Shown here: in pieces, positions 15,154-22,662 of the stretch | Layout of the letters: every line of letters begins with the position of its first letter | How positions within the stretch are numbered: position 1 is the stretch's first letter | Source of the DNA: T1Sed10-7 sp040904745 | GTDB taxonomy: Bacteria > Actinomycetota > Nitriliruptoria > Nitriliruptorales > Nitriliruptoraceae | Direction of reading: 5' to 3' | NCBI GenBank assembly: GCA_040904745.1 | Contig: JBBDSW010000089.1 | Coordinates: 1-37,137, forward strand | DNA: 37,137 nt | Notes under the pieces: model-generated | The model's input: the letters and a program-made list of their open reading frames with translations, nothing else | Told to the model about the DNA's origin: nothing | Database searches by the model: none | Translations under genes and position numbers: made by a program

Positions 15154-16593
15154 GTGCACGACATCCACCACACCATCGACCCGGTCACCCGCATCGAGGG
15201 GCACGCGAAGATCACCCTGCGCCTGGGTTCCGACGGCGAGGTCTCGGACGCGCGCTTCCACGTGACCGAGTTCCGCGGCTTCGAGGAGTTCTGCAAGGGC
15301 CGACCGATCGCCGAGATGCCGGGACTCACGGCCCGGACCTGCGGGATCTGCCCCGTCAGCCACCTCATCGCCGCGTCCAAGGCCGGTGACGCCGTCATGG
15401 CCGTCACCCCGCCGCCCGCGGCGCTGCGTCAGCGGCGGCTGCTCAACCTCGGCCAGATCCTCCAGTCGCACTCGCTCAGCTTCTTCCACCTCTCCGCTCC
15501 CGACCTGCTGCTCGGGATGGACCACGACCCGGCGACCCGCAACGTCTTCGGTCTGATGCAGGCGGAGCCGGACATCGCCCGTCGCGGCATCCGGCTGCGC
15601 CAGTTCGGCCTCGAGGTCATCGAGGCCGTCTCCGGCCGTCGTGTGCACGGCAACCAGGTCGTCCCGGGAGGCGTCGCCTCGGTGTTCACCGCCGAGCAGC
15701 GCGAGAAGATCGTCGCCGATCTCGATGAGATGCTGCACGCCGCCACCGCCACCCTGGAGCTGTTGACGTCCGTTTCCGACCGGTTCTCCCGGGAACTCGC
15801 GTCCTTCGGCGACTTCCGCTCCCTCTACCTCGGCCACCTCGCACCGGACGGCACGTGGGAACACGTCGAGGGCCGGCTCACGATGATCGACCACGATGGC
15901 AGCGTCGTCCTGAACCAGGTCGACCCGGCCGATTACCGCGACTACCTCGGCGAAGCCGGCAAGTCCGACTCCTACCTCAAGTCCCCCTACTACCGCGGCT
16001 ACGTCGACTCCGACGATCCGAAGCCGGGGATGTACCGGGTCGGCCCGCTCGCCCGCATCAACCTCGCCGAACGCTTCGGCACCCCGATCGCCGACCAGGG
16101 CCTGGCCGAGTTCCGGGAGCGTTACGGGCGCATCGCCTCCTCGGCGTTCCTCTACCACCACGCGCGGGTGCTCGAGGTGATCGCCTGCGTGGAGCGCATC
16201 GCCGCGCTCATGGATGACCCGGTCCTGCTCGAGGAGCGGGTCCGCGCCCAGGCTGGCATCAACGCCCGGCGTGGCGTGGGTGCCTCCGAAGCACCCCGTG
16301 GGCTGCTCATCCACGACTACGAGGTGGATGCCAACGGGCTGATCGAGGGCATGAACCTGATCATCGCCACCGGGCAGAACGACCTGGCCATGAACCAGAC
16401 GATCCTCGACATCGCGCGGGAGTTCGTGGACGGTCCGGAGCTCACCGACGGGGTCCTGAACCGCATCGAGGCCGGCATCCGTGCCTACGACCCGTGCCTG
16501 TCCTGCTCGACGCACGCGATCGGGCAGATGCCGATGAAGGTCCAGCTCATCGCCCCGGACGGCGAGATGCTGCACGAGGTCCGGCGCGACTGA
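15154..16593 (+). CDS. hoxH: [NiFe] hydrogenase large subunit HoxH (group 3d)
   Basis: Catalytic subunit with the NiFe(CN)2CO site, interconverting H2 and protons. The L1 motif RTCGICPVSH supplies C63 and C66; the L2 motif DPCLSCSTH supplies C448 and C451. After H454 there is a 25-residue tail starting AIGQMPMKV; such tails are removed by a maturation endopeptidase once nickel is inserted, and that protease gene lies next door. Length is 479 residues. The GTG at 15154 is chosen: GAGG lies 5 nt upstream and the protein then begins just before the conserved TIDPVTRIEGHAK. A TTG at 15121 would add 11 residues. With HoxEFUY this is the NAD-coupled bidirectional group 3d type. Confidence 0.94.
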   Translation: MHDIHHTIDPVTRIEGHAKITLRLGSDGEVSDARFHVTEFRGFEEFCKGRPIAEMPGLTARTCGICPVSHLIAASKAGDAVMAVTPPPAALRQRRLLNLGQILQSHSLSFFHLSAPDLLLGMDHDPATRNVFGLMQAEPDIARRGIRLRQFGLEVIEAVSGRRVHGNQVVPGGVASVFTAEQREKIVADLDEMLHAATATLELLTSVSDRFSRELASFGDFRSLYLGHLAPDGTWEHVEGRLTMIDHDGSVVLNQVDPADYRDYLGEAGKSDSYLKSPYYRGYVDSDDPKPGMYRVGPLARINLAERFGTPIADQGLAEFRERYGRIASSAFLYHHARVLEVIACVERIAALMDDPVLLEERVRAQAGINARRGVGASEAPRGLLIHDYEVDANGLIEGMNLIIATGQNDLAMNQTILDIAREFVDGPELTDGVLNRIEAGIRAYDPCLSCSTHAIGQMPMKVQLIAPDGEMLHEVRRD

Positions 16594-16715
16594 CCGCAGA
16601 CGTCGAGGTGGTGGTGGAGCGAGCGCAGCTAGATCCCGACGCGCTCGGCGTCGTGGCGCCCGCCCTCGCGGAGCGCGACGACGCCGTGCCGCCGGCGACA
16701 CCGGGCGGGCAGCTG

Positions 16716-17165
16716 ATGCCCGTCCTCGTGCTCGGGATCGGCTCGCTGATCAGGACCGATGACGCGGTGGGACGGCTGGTCGCCGATCGGCTCGCAGAGC
16801 ATCCCCCCGCCGGCGTCGAGGTGGACTCGGTACATCAGCTGACCCCGGAGTTCGCACCGCGCCTGGCGGGACGCGACCTCGTGGTGTTCGTCGACGCCGC
16901 GGTCGACCCGGACGTGGACCCCGCCGTCGCTGCCGCGGAGGTCACGGTCGTCGAACTCGCGATCGACGGCTCCGGTCGGCTCCTCAGCCACCATCTGGGT
17001 CCCGCGGGGCTGTTGACGCTGGCTGCCCAGCTCGGGTGGGCACCTGCGCGTGCCGCGGCGATCCACATCCCGGTCACCGACCTCGCGCTCGGCACGGAGA
17101 TCTCCGCGGAGGCGGCTGGCAGGGTCGAGGAGGCTTTCGCGATGCTGCTCCGGCTGGTGTCCTGA
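16716..17165 (+). CDS. hoxW: hydrogenase maturation protease (HoxW/HyaD family)
   Basis: Endopeptidase expected to cut the HoxH C-terminal tail after nickel insertion. From the ATG at 16716 the 149-residue product starts in family style, MPVLVLGIGSLIRTDDAVG, with acidic D15/D16, then VFVDAAVD (D60) and SHHLGPAGLL (H92/H93), matching the three nickel-sensing positions (E16, D62, H93) of E. coli HybD. The usual GIGN reads GIGS here. The frame stays open upstream to the hoxH stop, with in-frame GTGs at 16608, 16611 and 16614, so an N-terminal extension of about 35 residues is possible. No hypABCDEF genes are in the window; the general maturation set must lie elsewhere. Confidence 0.85.
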   Translation: MPVLVLGIGSLIRTDDAVGRLVADRLAEHPPAGVEVDSVHQLTPEFAPRLAGRDLVVFVDAAVDPDVDPAVAAAEVTVVELAIDGSGRLLSHHLGPAGLLTLAAQLGWAPARAAAIHIPVTDLALGTEISAEAAGRVEEAFAMLLRLVS

Positions 17166-17387
17166 TCCGGGCCCCCGACCGTCCGGCCCCTCGACCGTCC
17201 GGTTCCTCGACCGTCCGGNNNNNNNNNNNNNNNNNNNNNNNNNNNNNNNNNNNNNNNNNNNNNNNNNNNNNNNNNNNNNNNNNNNNNNNNNNNNNNNNNN
17301 NNNNNNNNNNNNNNNNNNGATCCGGGCCCCCGACCGTCCGGCCCCTCGACCGTCCGGTTCCTCGACCGTCCGGTTCCTCGACGTCGG
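17165..17387 (+). repeat. 16-nt minisatellite flanking an assembly gap
   Basis: Both sides of the N block carry the same 54-nt block beginning GATCCGGGCCCCC and built of CTCGACCGTCCGGTTC-like 16-nt units; on the left it begins inside the hoxW stop codon. The repetition across the gap implies that the missing sequence is more of the same array. The region between hoxW and the thiolase holds nothing else recognisable apart from the thiolase promoter. Confidence 0.9.
17219..17318. other. assembly gap (100 N)
   Basis: Placeholder gap inside the 16-nt minisatellite between the hydrogenase operon and the thiolase gene. Confidence 0.95.
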
Positions 17388-17413
17388 CGGACGTCGGCCA
17401 GGCGGTGTCTGAC

Positions 17414-17419
17414 TAGCCT
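17414..17419 (+). promoter_or_regulatory. candidate -10 box for thiolase
   Basis: TAGCCT, 51 nt before the thiolase ATG and just outside the minisatellite. Confidence 0.45.
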
Positions 17420-17470
17420 GGCGGCGGGAGATGCAACGTCCACCCCGATGCTGTTGCCGGGAGGCAGACC

Positions 17471-18673
17471 ATGCCGGAAGCCGTGATCGTCGCCACCGCG
17501 CGGAGCCCGATCGGCCGGGCCTTCAAGGGTTCGATGACCGAGCTGCGGCCCGACGATCTGACCGCCACGATCGTGCGCGAGGCGATGGCGAAGGTGCCAC
17601 AGCTCACGCCGGATCGGGTCGACGACCTGCTGCTCGGCTGTGGACTGCCCGGCGGGGAGCAGGGCTTCAACATGGCGCGGGTGGTGACGACCCTCCTCGG
17701 CTGGGACGTGCCCGGCGCGACCATCACCCGGTACTGCTCGTCGAGCCTGCAGACCACACGCATGGCGATGCACGCCATCCGAGCGGGGGAGGGGGACGTC
17801 TTCGTCTCCGCCGGGGTCGAGATGGTGTCGCGGTTCGTGAAGGGGAGCTCGGACTCGCTGCCGGACACGCAGAACCCGCGGTTCGCCGAGGCCATCGCCC
17901 GCACCGAGAAGCGCGCCGAGGAGGGGGCGGAGAGCTGGGAGCCGAGCGAGCTTCCCGACGTCTACATCCCGATGGGCCAGACCGCGGAGAACGTGGCGCT
18001 CCTCAGGGGGGTCTCCCGCGAGGCCATGGACGACTACGGCTACGCCTCGCAGACCCGGTACGCCGAGGCGGCTGCCGCCGGGTTCTGGACCCGGGAGATC
18101 ACCCCGATCACGCTGCCCGACGGCTCCACGATGGACGCCGACGAGTCACCACGGCCGGCCGACCGCGACAAGATGGCCGAGCTCCAGCCGGTGTTCCGAT
18201 CGGGTGGCCGCGTCACCGCAGGCAACGCCTGCCCGCTCAACGACGGCGCGGCAGCGGTGATCGTGATGTCGGACACGTTGGCTGCGGAGCTCGGCATCGA
18301 GCCGCTCGCCCGGATCGTCTCGACCGGTGTGGCCGCCCTCGACCCGGAGATCATGGGGCTCGGACCCGTCGACGCCTCCCGTCAGGCGCTCGCGCGAGCC
18401 GGGATGACCATCGATGACGTGGACATCGTCGAGATCAACGAGGCGTTCGCGGCGCAGGTGCTGCCGTCCGCGGAGGATCTCGGGGTCGATCACGACGATC
18501 TGAACCCCTTCGGGGGCGCCATCGCCCTCGGTCATCCGTTCGGGATGACCGGCGCCCGGATCACCGGCACGCTGCTGAACGGGCTGCAGACCCGCGATCA
18601 GACGATCGGACTGGAGACGATGTGCGTCGGCGGCGGCCAGGGCATGGCGATGATCATCGAACGGCTGCGGTGA
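17471..18673 (+). CDS. acetyl-CoA acetyltransferase / 3-ketoacyl-CoA thiolase
   Basis: 400-residue thiolase. The acyl-accepting cysteine is C89 in TRYCSSSLQT, the catalytic histidine is H355 in LGHPFGMTGAR, and the proton-shuttling cysteine is C385 in ETMCVGGGQG. NEAFAAQVLPS is the usual NEAFA block. The enzyme either condenses two acetyl-CoA or cleaves 3-ketoacyl-CoA in beta-oxidation; chain length cannot be told from these motifs. GGGAGG lies 6 nt before the ATG. In M. tuberculosis a fadA-type thiolase (fadA3) also lies near greA, so its place here fits old synteny. Confidence 0.92.
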   Translation: MPEAVIVATARSPIGRAFKGSMTELRPDDLTATIVREAMAKVPQLTPDRVDDLLLGCGLPGGEQGFNMARVVTTLLGWDVPGATITRYCSSSLQTTRMAMHAIRAGEGDVFVSAGVEMVSRFVKGSSDSLPDTQNPRFAEAIARTEKRAEEGAESWEPSELPDVYIPMGQTAENVALLRGVSREAMDDYGYASQTRYAEAAAAGFWTREITPITLPDGSTMDADESPRPADRDKMAELQPVFRSGGRVTAGNACPLNDGAAAVIVMSDTLAAELGIEPLARIVSTGVAALDPEIMGLGPVDASRQALARAGMTIDDVDIVEINEAFAAQVLPSAEDLGVDHDDLNPFGGAIALGHPFGMTGARITGTLLNGLQTRDQTIGLETMCVGGGQGMAMIIERLR

Positions 18674-18677
18674 ACTG

Positions 18678-19100
18678 GTGCCTTCCGTGAGCACCTCTCA
18701 GGATGAGCCCGGGGCTGAGCCCGCGGACGAGCCGACCGTCCGACTCGAACGCTGGAGCGGGCGGTGGCGCGAGGACGACCCCTACGCCGGGCTCAAGGCC
18801 GAGGTCGCCGACCACGCTCACCTGGATCCGCTGGTCACCCTGCGAGGGCTGGCGGCTGCCAGCGGGTTGCCCGTCGGCGCCCTGGCTCGCTACGTCCTCA
18901 CCCGCTGGGCCAGCGGCGGGAGCGAGGCACTGCTCGAGCTCGGGGTCTCCGGGGTCGACCACCTCGCCGCCGCCATCGAACGAGCCGAGGCCGCGGGGAC
19001 CGACGCGGCACGCCTGCGGGCCTACGGCGAGGTGGCCGAGATCGTGTCGTGGCTGCGGGCCGGCGCCGTCGGAGGCGGGGAGCCGGCTGCCGGGGCCTGA
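18678..19100 (+). CDS. small conserved protein, DUF6027-like
   Basis: 140 residues, soluble, Ala/Glu-rich. The core RLERWSGRWREDDPYAGLKA, then DPLVTLRGLAAASGLPVGAL and ARYVLTRWASGGSEALLELG, recalls a small actinobacterial family annotated DUF6027; I name it from memory with moderate certainty. The stretch LRGLAAASGLPVGALARYVL has the feel of a helix-turn-helix, so DNA binding is conceivable but unproven. The gene starts 4 nt after the thiolase stop, suggesting one transcript. The GTG at 18678 has no clear ribosome site; GTG at 18687 (VSTSQDEPG) is the alternative. Confidence 0.6.
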   Translation: MPSVSTSQDEPGAEPADEPTVRLERWSGRWREDDPYAGLKAEVADHAHLDPLVTLRGLAAASGLPVGALARYVLTRWASGGSEALLELGVSGVDHLAAAIERAEAAGTDAARLRAYGEVAEIVSWLRAGAVGGGEPAAGA

Positions 19101-19145
19101 TCGACGGCACCCGGGGGAAGTCGCCCGGGGGGCGGCGGCCCGCGC

Positions 19146-19193
19146 GTTCGCGGGTTCGCGGGTTCGCTGGTTCGCGGGTTCGCGGGTTCGCTG
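19146..19193 (+). repeat. 8-nt tandem repeat with 24-nt higher order
   Basis: Six units of GTTCGCGG, where every third unit ends CTG instead of CGG, make two 24-nt super-units. It lies downstream of the DUF6027-like gene and runs directly into palindrome copy B. Confidence 0.9.
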
Positions 19194-19228
19194 GAACGTT
19201 TCGACGTCTGGAGCGTCGATCCCTTCCA
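19192..19228. repeat. 37-nt imperfect palindrome, copy B
   Basis: Same length and layout as 5695-5731: TGGAA, 4 nt, TCGACG, 7 nt, CGTCGA, 4 nt, TTCCA. 28 of 37 positions agree between copies, and the differences fall mainly in the 4-nt spacers and the centre, while arms are kept. Both are preceded by GTTCGC; here the outer GTTCG/CGAAC also pairs. It lies between convergent genes (DUF6027-like and greA). Confidence 0.7.
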
Positions 19229-19282
19229 TCGAACGAACCATGACCGGTGCCCGCTCGCCGCTTCGGCTCGCCGCGCAGCGAC

Positions 19283-19747
19283 CTACGGGGTGCGGATGTC
19301 CTTGACGGTCACCGCGAGCTCCGCGCCCGCTGGCGTGGTGAAGCGCACGGTGTCGCCGGCCTTCGCGCCGAGCACCGCCTTGCCCATGGGGCCTTCGGCC
19401 GAGAGGATGTCCAGCTCGTCGTGGCTGTCCTCACGGCTGCCGAGGAGGTAGGTCTCCTCGTCACCGTCGATGTCCAGCACGACGACCAGCCCGGGACCGG
19501 CCTGATCGGTCGATTCGGGCTCGCCGATACGGGCGTCGCGCAGCAGTTCCTCGAGCTGGCGGATCCGTGCCTCCATCTTGCCCTGCTCGTCCTTGGCCGC
19601 GTGGTACTCGGCGTTCTCGCGCAGGTCACCGTGGGCGCGGGCCGTCTCGATCTCCCCGGAGATGTGCTCGCGTCCCTCGGTCTTCAGGGTGTCGAGCTCG
19701 CTCTTGAGGCGGTCGAAGGCCTCCTGGCTCAGCCACGTCTCGGCCAT
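19283..19747 (-). CDS. greA: transcription elongation factor GreA
   Basis: Stimulates transcript cleavage by backtracked RNA polymerase. The 154-residue product has the N-terminal coiled coil with the catalytic acidic tip (about 33-50, GDLRENAEYHAAKDEQGKME, with the DxxE pair) and the C-terminal FKBP-like domain (about 80-154, ISAEGPMGKAVLGAKAGDTV-type with LLGSREDSH). An ATG at 19759 gives a 4-residue longer product, but the ATG at 19747 has GGAG 6 nt upstream and yields MAETWLSQEAFDRLK, the normal family beginning. It diverges from the Z-prenyl synthase, as greA and Rv1086 are close in M. tuberculosis. Confidence 0.94.
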   Translation of the reverse strand: MAETWLSQEAFDRLKSELDTLKTEGREHISGEIETARAHGDLRENAEYHAAKDEQGKMEARIRQLEELLRDARIGEPESTDQAGPGLVVVLDIDGDEETYLLGSREDSHDELDILSAEGPMGKAVLGAKAGDTVRFTTPAGAELAVTVKDIRTP

Positions 19748-19837
19748 CAGGGACTCCATGCGTCGACGGATCTAGGGTGTGGGCTCCCGGTGCTCGGGGA
19801 GCGGGGCCGCGGCCTCGGTCGGCGGGCCTCACGAGCG

Positions 19838-19863
19838 ACGCCCGGACGGGTGCGTCCGGGCGT
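19838..19863. other. 10-bp perfect GC hairpin between greA and prenyl synthase
   Basis: ACGCCCGGAC, 6-nt loop, GTCCGGGCGT. It sits in the 202-nt divergent intergenic region, upstream of both genes, with TTCGTT on its plus-strand 3' side. It could be a leader hairpin of greA, an attenuator, or a terminator of an unseen short transcript. Confidence 0.4.
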
Positions 19864-19936
19864 TCGTTGAGAAGAGCGTACCAGCTCGCTCACCACGTGT
19901 GTCCGGAAGGTCCGTGTTTCGGCGTGGTCGTCGCCC

Positions 19937-19942
19937 TACAGT
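19937..19942 (+). promoter_or_regulatory. -10 box of a probable leaderless transcript (prenyl synthase)
   Basis: TACAGT ends exactly 7 nt before the ATG at 19950, and no purine-rich ribosome site precedes the ATG. This is the spacing expected when transcription starts on the A of ATG, as is frequent in actinobacteria. Confidence 0.55.
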
Positions 19943-19949
19943 CGCATCC

Positions 19950-20729
19950 ATGGGTGTGAAGGATCTCGCGTACCGGGTCTACGAACGCCAGCTCACGCGC
20001 GAGCTGGCGGACGGGCCCCTGCCCGGTCATGTCGGGGTGATCATCGACGGCAACCGGCGCTATGCCGCCGAACGCGGGCTCGGGACCGCGTCGGAAGGGC
20101 ACGAGGCCGGCGCGCGTCACATCGACATCTTCCTCGACTGGTGCCTCGAGCTGCACATCCCGCACGTGACCCTGTGGTTGTTGTCGACCGACAACCTCAG
20201 CCGGGACGACGACGAGGTCTCCCAGCTGATGCAGATCATCGAGGCCACCGTCCGCCGCATGGGCAGCGGTCCTTCCGCCGCCAAGCGTGGTCTGCGCGTC
20301 ACCGCCGTCGGGGCGCTCGATCTCCTCCCCGAGTCGACACGCCGGATCCTCAAGCAGGCGGAGGAGGCGACGGTCGAACATGACCGGCTCCGCGTGCAGG
20401 TCGCCGTCGGCTACGGCGGGCGGCAGGAGATCACCGACGCCCTGCGCAGCCTGTTGGCCGACCGGGCGGAACAGGGCCACACCCTGGAGGAGGTGGCCGC
20501 CACGCTGACCCCGGCGGACATCGGCCATCACCTCTACACGACCGGCTTCCCCGACCCCGACCTGATCATCCGCACCTCGGGGGAAGTGCGTCTGTCGGGC
20601 TTCCTGCTGTGGCAGTCGGCGCACAGCGAGTACTACTTCTGTGACACCTACTGGCCGGAGTTCCGCAAGGTGGACTTCCTCCGGGCCCTACGCGACTACC
20701 AGAGCCGGACACGTCGGTTCGGACGCTAG
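19950..20729 (+). CDS. cis-prenyl diphosphate synthase, Rv1086-like (Z-farnesyl diphosphate synthase type)
   Basis: Adds isopentenyl units in Z configuration to allylic diphosphates. The 259-residue protein has the catalytic VGVIIDGNRRYAAERG (D33), LWLLSTDNLSRDDDEV, VAVGYGGRQEI and DPDLIIRTSGEVRLSGFLLW with SEYYFCDTYWPEFRKVDF. RLSGFLLWQSAHSE and FRKVDFLRALRDY resemble mycobacterial Rv1086, which makes short Z,E-farnesyl diphosphate for decaprenyl phosphate, rather than long-chain UppS. Product length is inferred from that likeness. The ATG at 19950 is chosen because the -10 box 7 nt upstream marks a leaderless start. Confidence 0.88.
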   Translation: MGVKDLAYRVYERQLTRELADGPLPGHVGVIIDGNRRYAAERGLGTASEGHEAGARHIDIFLDWCLELHIPHVTLWLLSTDNLSRDDDEVSQLMQIIEATVRRMGSGPSAAKRGLRVTAVGALDLLPESTRRILKQAEEATVEHDRLRVQVAVGYGGRQEITDALRSLLADRAEQGHTLEEVAATLTPADIGHHLYTTGFPDPDLIIRTSGEVRLSGFLLWQSAHSEYYFCDTYWPEFRKVDFLRALRDYQSRTRRFGR

Positions 20730-20799
20730 GGCGGCCACGGTCGGCTGCGGCATCGCCCACCGGATGTCGCACCTCCTCGGTCCGCGGGGGGACCGGCGC

Positions 20800-20805
20800 T
20801 ACGCT
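20800..20805 (+). promoter_or_regulatory. candidate -10 box for the phoH2 leader
   Basis: TACGCT, 314 nt before the phoH2 ATG, the only good TAnnnT match in this long intergenic region. Confidence 0.4.
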
Positions 20806-20811
20806 CGATCC

Positions 20812-21119
20812 CGTCGACGCCCACGGTCTCGCCCGGAACCCGGGGGCCGCCACGGGCTCAGACGACACGAGCGAACCGAGGCACGCCCAGCTGTGTTCCC
20901 CTCCCCGATCCGAGCGCCAGGACGACCCGGTCGCGCTCCGTGCCGGCCCGGCTGCGCTCCTCGGCGTGGCCCGGTCCACCGGCGGGCCCGTCGCGACTCC
21001 CGCTCGGCGCACACGCCACCCCTTGCCCTGCCGACGCCGTCCCACCGGGGCGGCGTTCTTCGTTCCCGGCTCGGACGGTGGGTGACCGCCGTGCGGGTCG
21101 ACGGTCCCGGGAGCCCGCG
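20812..21119 (+). ncRNA. candidate structured leader or small RNA before phoH2
   Basis: The 390-nt space between the prenyl synthase and phoH2 has no convincing reading frame. If transcription starts near 20812, the RNA would run about 245 nt to a terminator-like hairpin at 21034-21060 and then another 60 nt to phoH2. I could not match it to a riboswitch I know (no clear c-di-AMP, cobalamin, TPP or glycine element). An attenuated leader or independent small RNA are both possible. Confidence 0.35.
21034..21066 (+). terminator. intrinsic terminator-like hairpin in the phoH2 leader
   Basis: ACGCCGTCCC, 3-nt loop ACC, GGGGCGGCGT forms a 10-bp stem with one G-U pair, followed by TCTTCGTTCC. It lies about 55 nt before the phoH2 ATG, the usual place for an attenuator. 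Confidence 0.5.
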
Positions 21120-22532
21120 ATGACCACTACGACGACCGCACCGACCATGCAGACCACGACGACCGCCGAGCAGCGGACCTACGTACTCGATACCTGCGTG
21201 CTGCTCGCCGATCCTCACGCGCTGCTGCGCTTCGATGAGCACCACGTGGTCCTCCCGCTGGTCGTGATCGAGGAGCTCGATCGCAAGAAGACCGCGCTCG
21301 ACGATGTCGGCCGCAACGCACGCCTGGCCCTGCGCGTGATCGAGGAGCTGCGCGTCGCCTCCGGGGGCGGGCTCCGTGAGGCGTTGCCACTGCCCAGCGG
21401 CGGGACGCTCCGCATCGAACCGAACCACGTCGACACCCCGCTGCCGCCCTACCTCGATCGTGACAAGGCCGACCACCGCATCCTGTGCGTCGCCCTCGGC
21501 CTCGGGGCCACCCTGGTCACCAAGGACGCGGCGCTCAGGATCAAGGGCAGCCAGCTCGACGTGGCCGTGGAGGACTACCGCGGCGACACCGCGCGGACCG
21601 ACGAGCACGCCAGCGGCATCCTGGAGCTGGAGGTCGATCCCTCCCTCCTCGACGACCTGCACCGTGACGGCAAGGCGCAGATCGACGCCGAGGCGGCAGC
21701 GCTCGGCGGTGGCCCGGCGGTCACCGGAGACGCAGGCCTGTGGCCGAACGCCTGCCTCGTGCTGCGGTCCGGGCGTTCCGCCTCGGGTCTGGCCCGGGTC
21801 ACCGAGGTGGCCGAGGACGGCACGGCGACCCTCCACCGCGTCGCCGGTCATCGGCAGGTATTCGGGATGTCACCGCGGGACGTCCGCCAGACCTTCGCGA
21901 TGGACCTGTTGCTCGATCCGGACGTGCCCTGCGTGTCGCTGATGGGCATGGCGGGGACCGGCAAGACGTTCCTGGCGCTGGCGGCCGGCCTGGAGCAGGT
22001 CCTGGAAGCGGCCGCTTACCGCCGCATCAGCGTGTACCGGCCGCTGATCGCGGTCGGGAAGCAGGACATCGGCTACCTGCCTGGCGATCTCGACGAGAAG
22101 CTCGCCCCCTGGATGGCGGCGGTCCACGACAACCTGTACGCCCTGATGCGCTCGGATGGGGCGGGCGGTCGCGGAACCCGGGAGCACCGCCAGATCCAGA
22201 GCACGATCGACTCCCTGGTCGACCGGGGGCAGCTGGAGCTCGCGGCGATCACCTACCTGCGCGGTCGTTCGATCACGGATGAGTTCGTGGTCGTCGACGA
22301 GGCTCAGAACATCGAGCTGTCCGCGCTCAAGGTCGTGCTCACCCGGATGGCGAGCGGGAGCAAGGTCGTCTTCTGTGGCGACCTCGGCCAGGTGGACAAC
22401 CCGTATATCTCCCCCTACGGCGGGATGGCGGCCCTGATCGAGAAGATGAAGGGCAGTCCGCTGTTCGGCCACGTCACCCTCAACAAGGGTGTGCGCAGCC
22501 CGCTGGCCGAGCAGGCAGCCACGATCTTCTGA
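21120..22532 (+). CDS. phoH2: PhoH2: PIN ribonuclease domain fused to PhoH ATPase
   Basis: 470 residues. The N-terminal PIN domain (about 18-160) begins YVLDTCVLLADP, with the first acidic residue in DTCV, then VVIEELDRKK and DRDKADHRILCVAL (second acidic cluster) and LVTKDAALRIKG. The C-terminal PhoH domain (about 260-470) has Walker A GMAGTGKTFLAL and Walker B FVVVDEAQN. PhoH2 of mycobacteria is an ATP-dependent RNA helicase/RNase partnered with a small antitoxin PhoAT; no such upstream gene is evident here, but a long leader is. GGGAG lies 6 nt before the ATG. The Thr-rich start (MTTTTTAPTMQTTTT) is probably disordered. Confidence 0.93.
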   Translation: MTTTTTAPTMQTTTTAEQRTYVLDTCVLLADPHALLRFDEHHVVLPLVVIEELDRKKTALDDVGRNARLALRVIEELRVASGGGLREALPLPSGGTLRIEPNHVDTPLPPYLDRDKADHRILCVALGLGATLVTKDAALRIKGSQLDVAVEDYRGDTARTDEHASGILELEVDPSLLDDLHRDGKAQIDAEAAALGGGPAVTGDAGLWPNACLVLRSGRSASGLARVTEVAEDGTATLHRVAGHRQVFGMSPRDVRQTFAMDLLLDPDVPCVSLMGMAGTGKTFLALAAGLEQVLEAAAYRRISVYRPLIAVGKQDIGYLPGDLDEKLAPWMAAVHDNLYALMRSDGAGGRGTREHRQIQSTIDSLVDRGQLELAAITYLRGRSITDEFVVVDEAQNIELSALKVVLTRMASGSKVVFCGDLGQVDNPYISPYGGMAALIEKMKGSPLFGHVTLNKGVRSPLAEQAATIF

Positions 22533-22564
22533 GTGGAGCCATGACGAGACGGTGACCTGCTACC

Positions 22565-22570
22565 TAGCCT
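22565..22570 (+). promoter_or_regulatory. candidate -10 box for DASS transporter
   Basis: TAGCCT, 92 nt before the ATG at 22663. Confidence 0.35.
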
Positions 22571-22662
22571 GGGACTCCCAGGGCCGGTCGGGGCCGTGGG
22601 CCGGCGGGCACCGGAACCCGGGAGCGCGACGCGCGGGGCGTGTCGCGGGATCGGTAGGCCCC

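Noticed and set aside
19146..19193. GTTCGCGG repeat considered as a PHO box
   Set aside because: Period is 8 nt rather than 11 and the GTTCAC head is absent.
20812..21060. phoH2 leader considered a c-di-AMP (ydaO), TPP or cobalamin riboswitch
   Set aside because: I could not find their conserved sequence blocks by eye; left as an unidentified leader.
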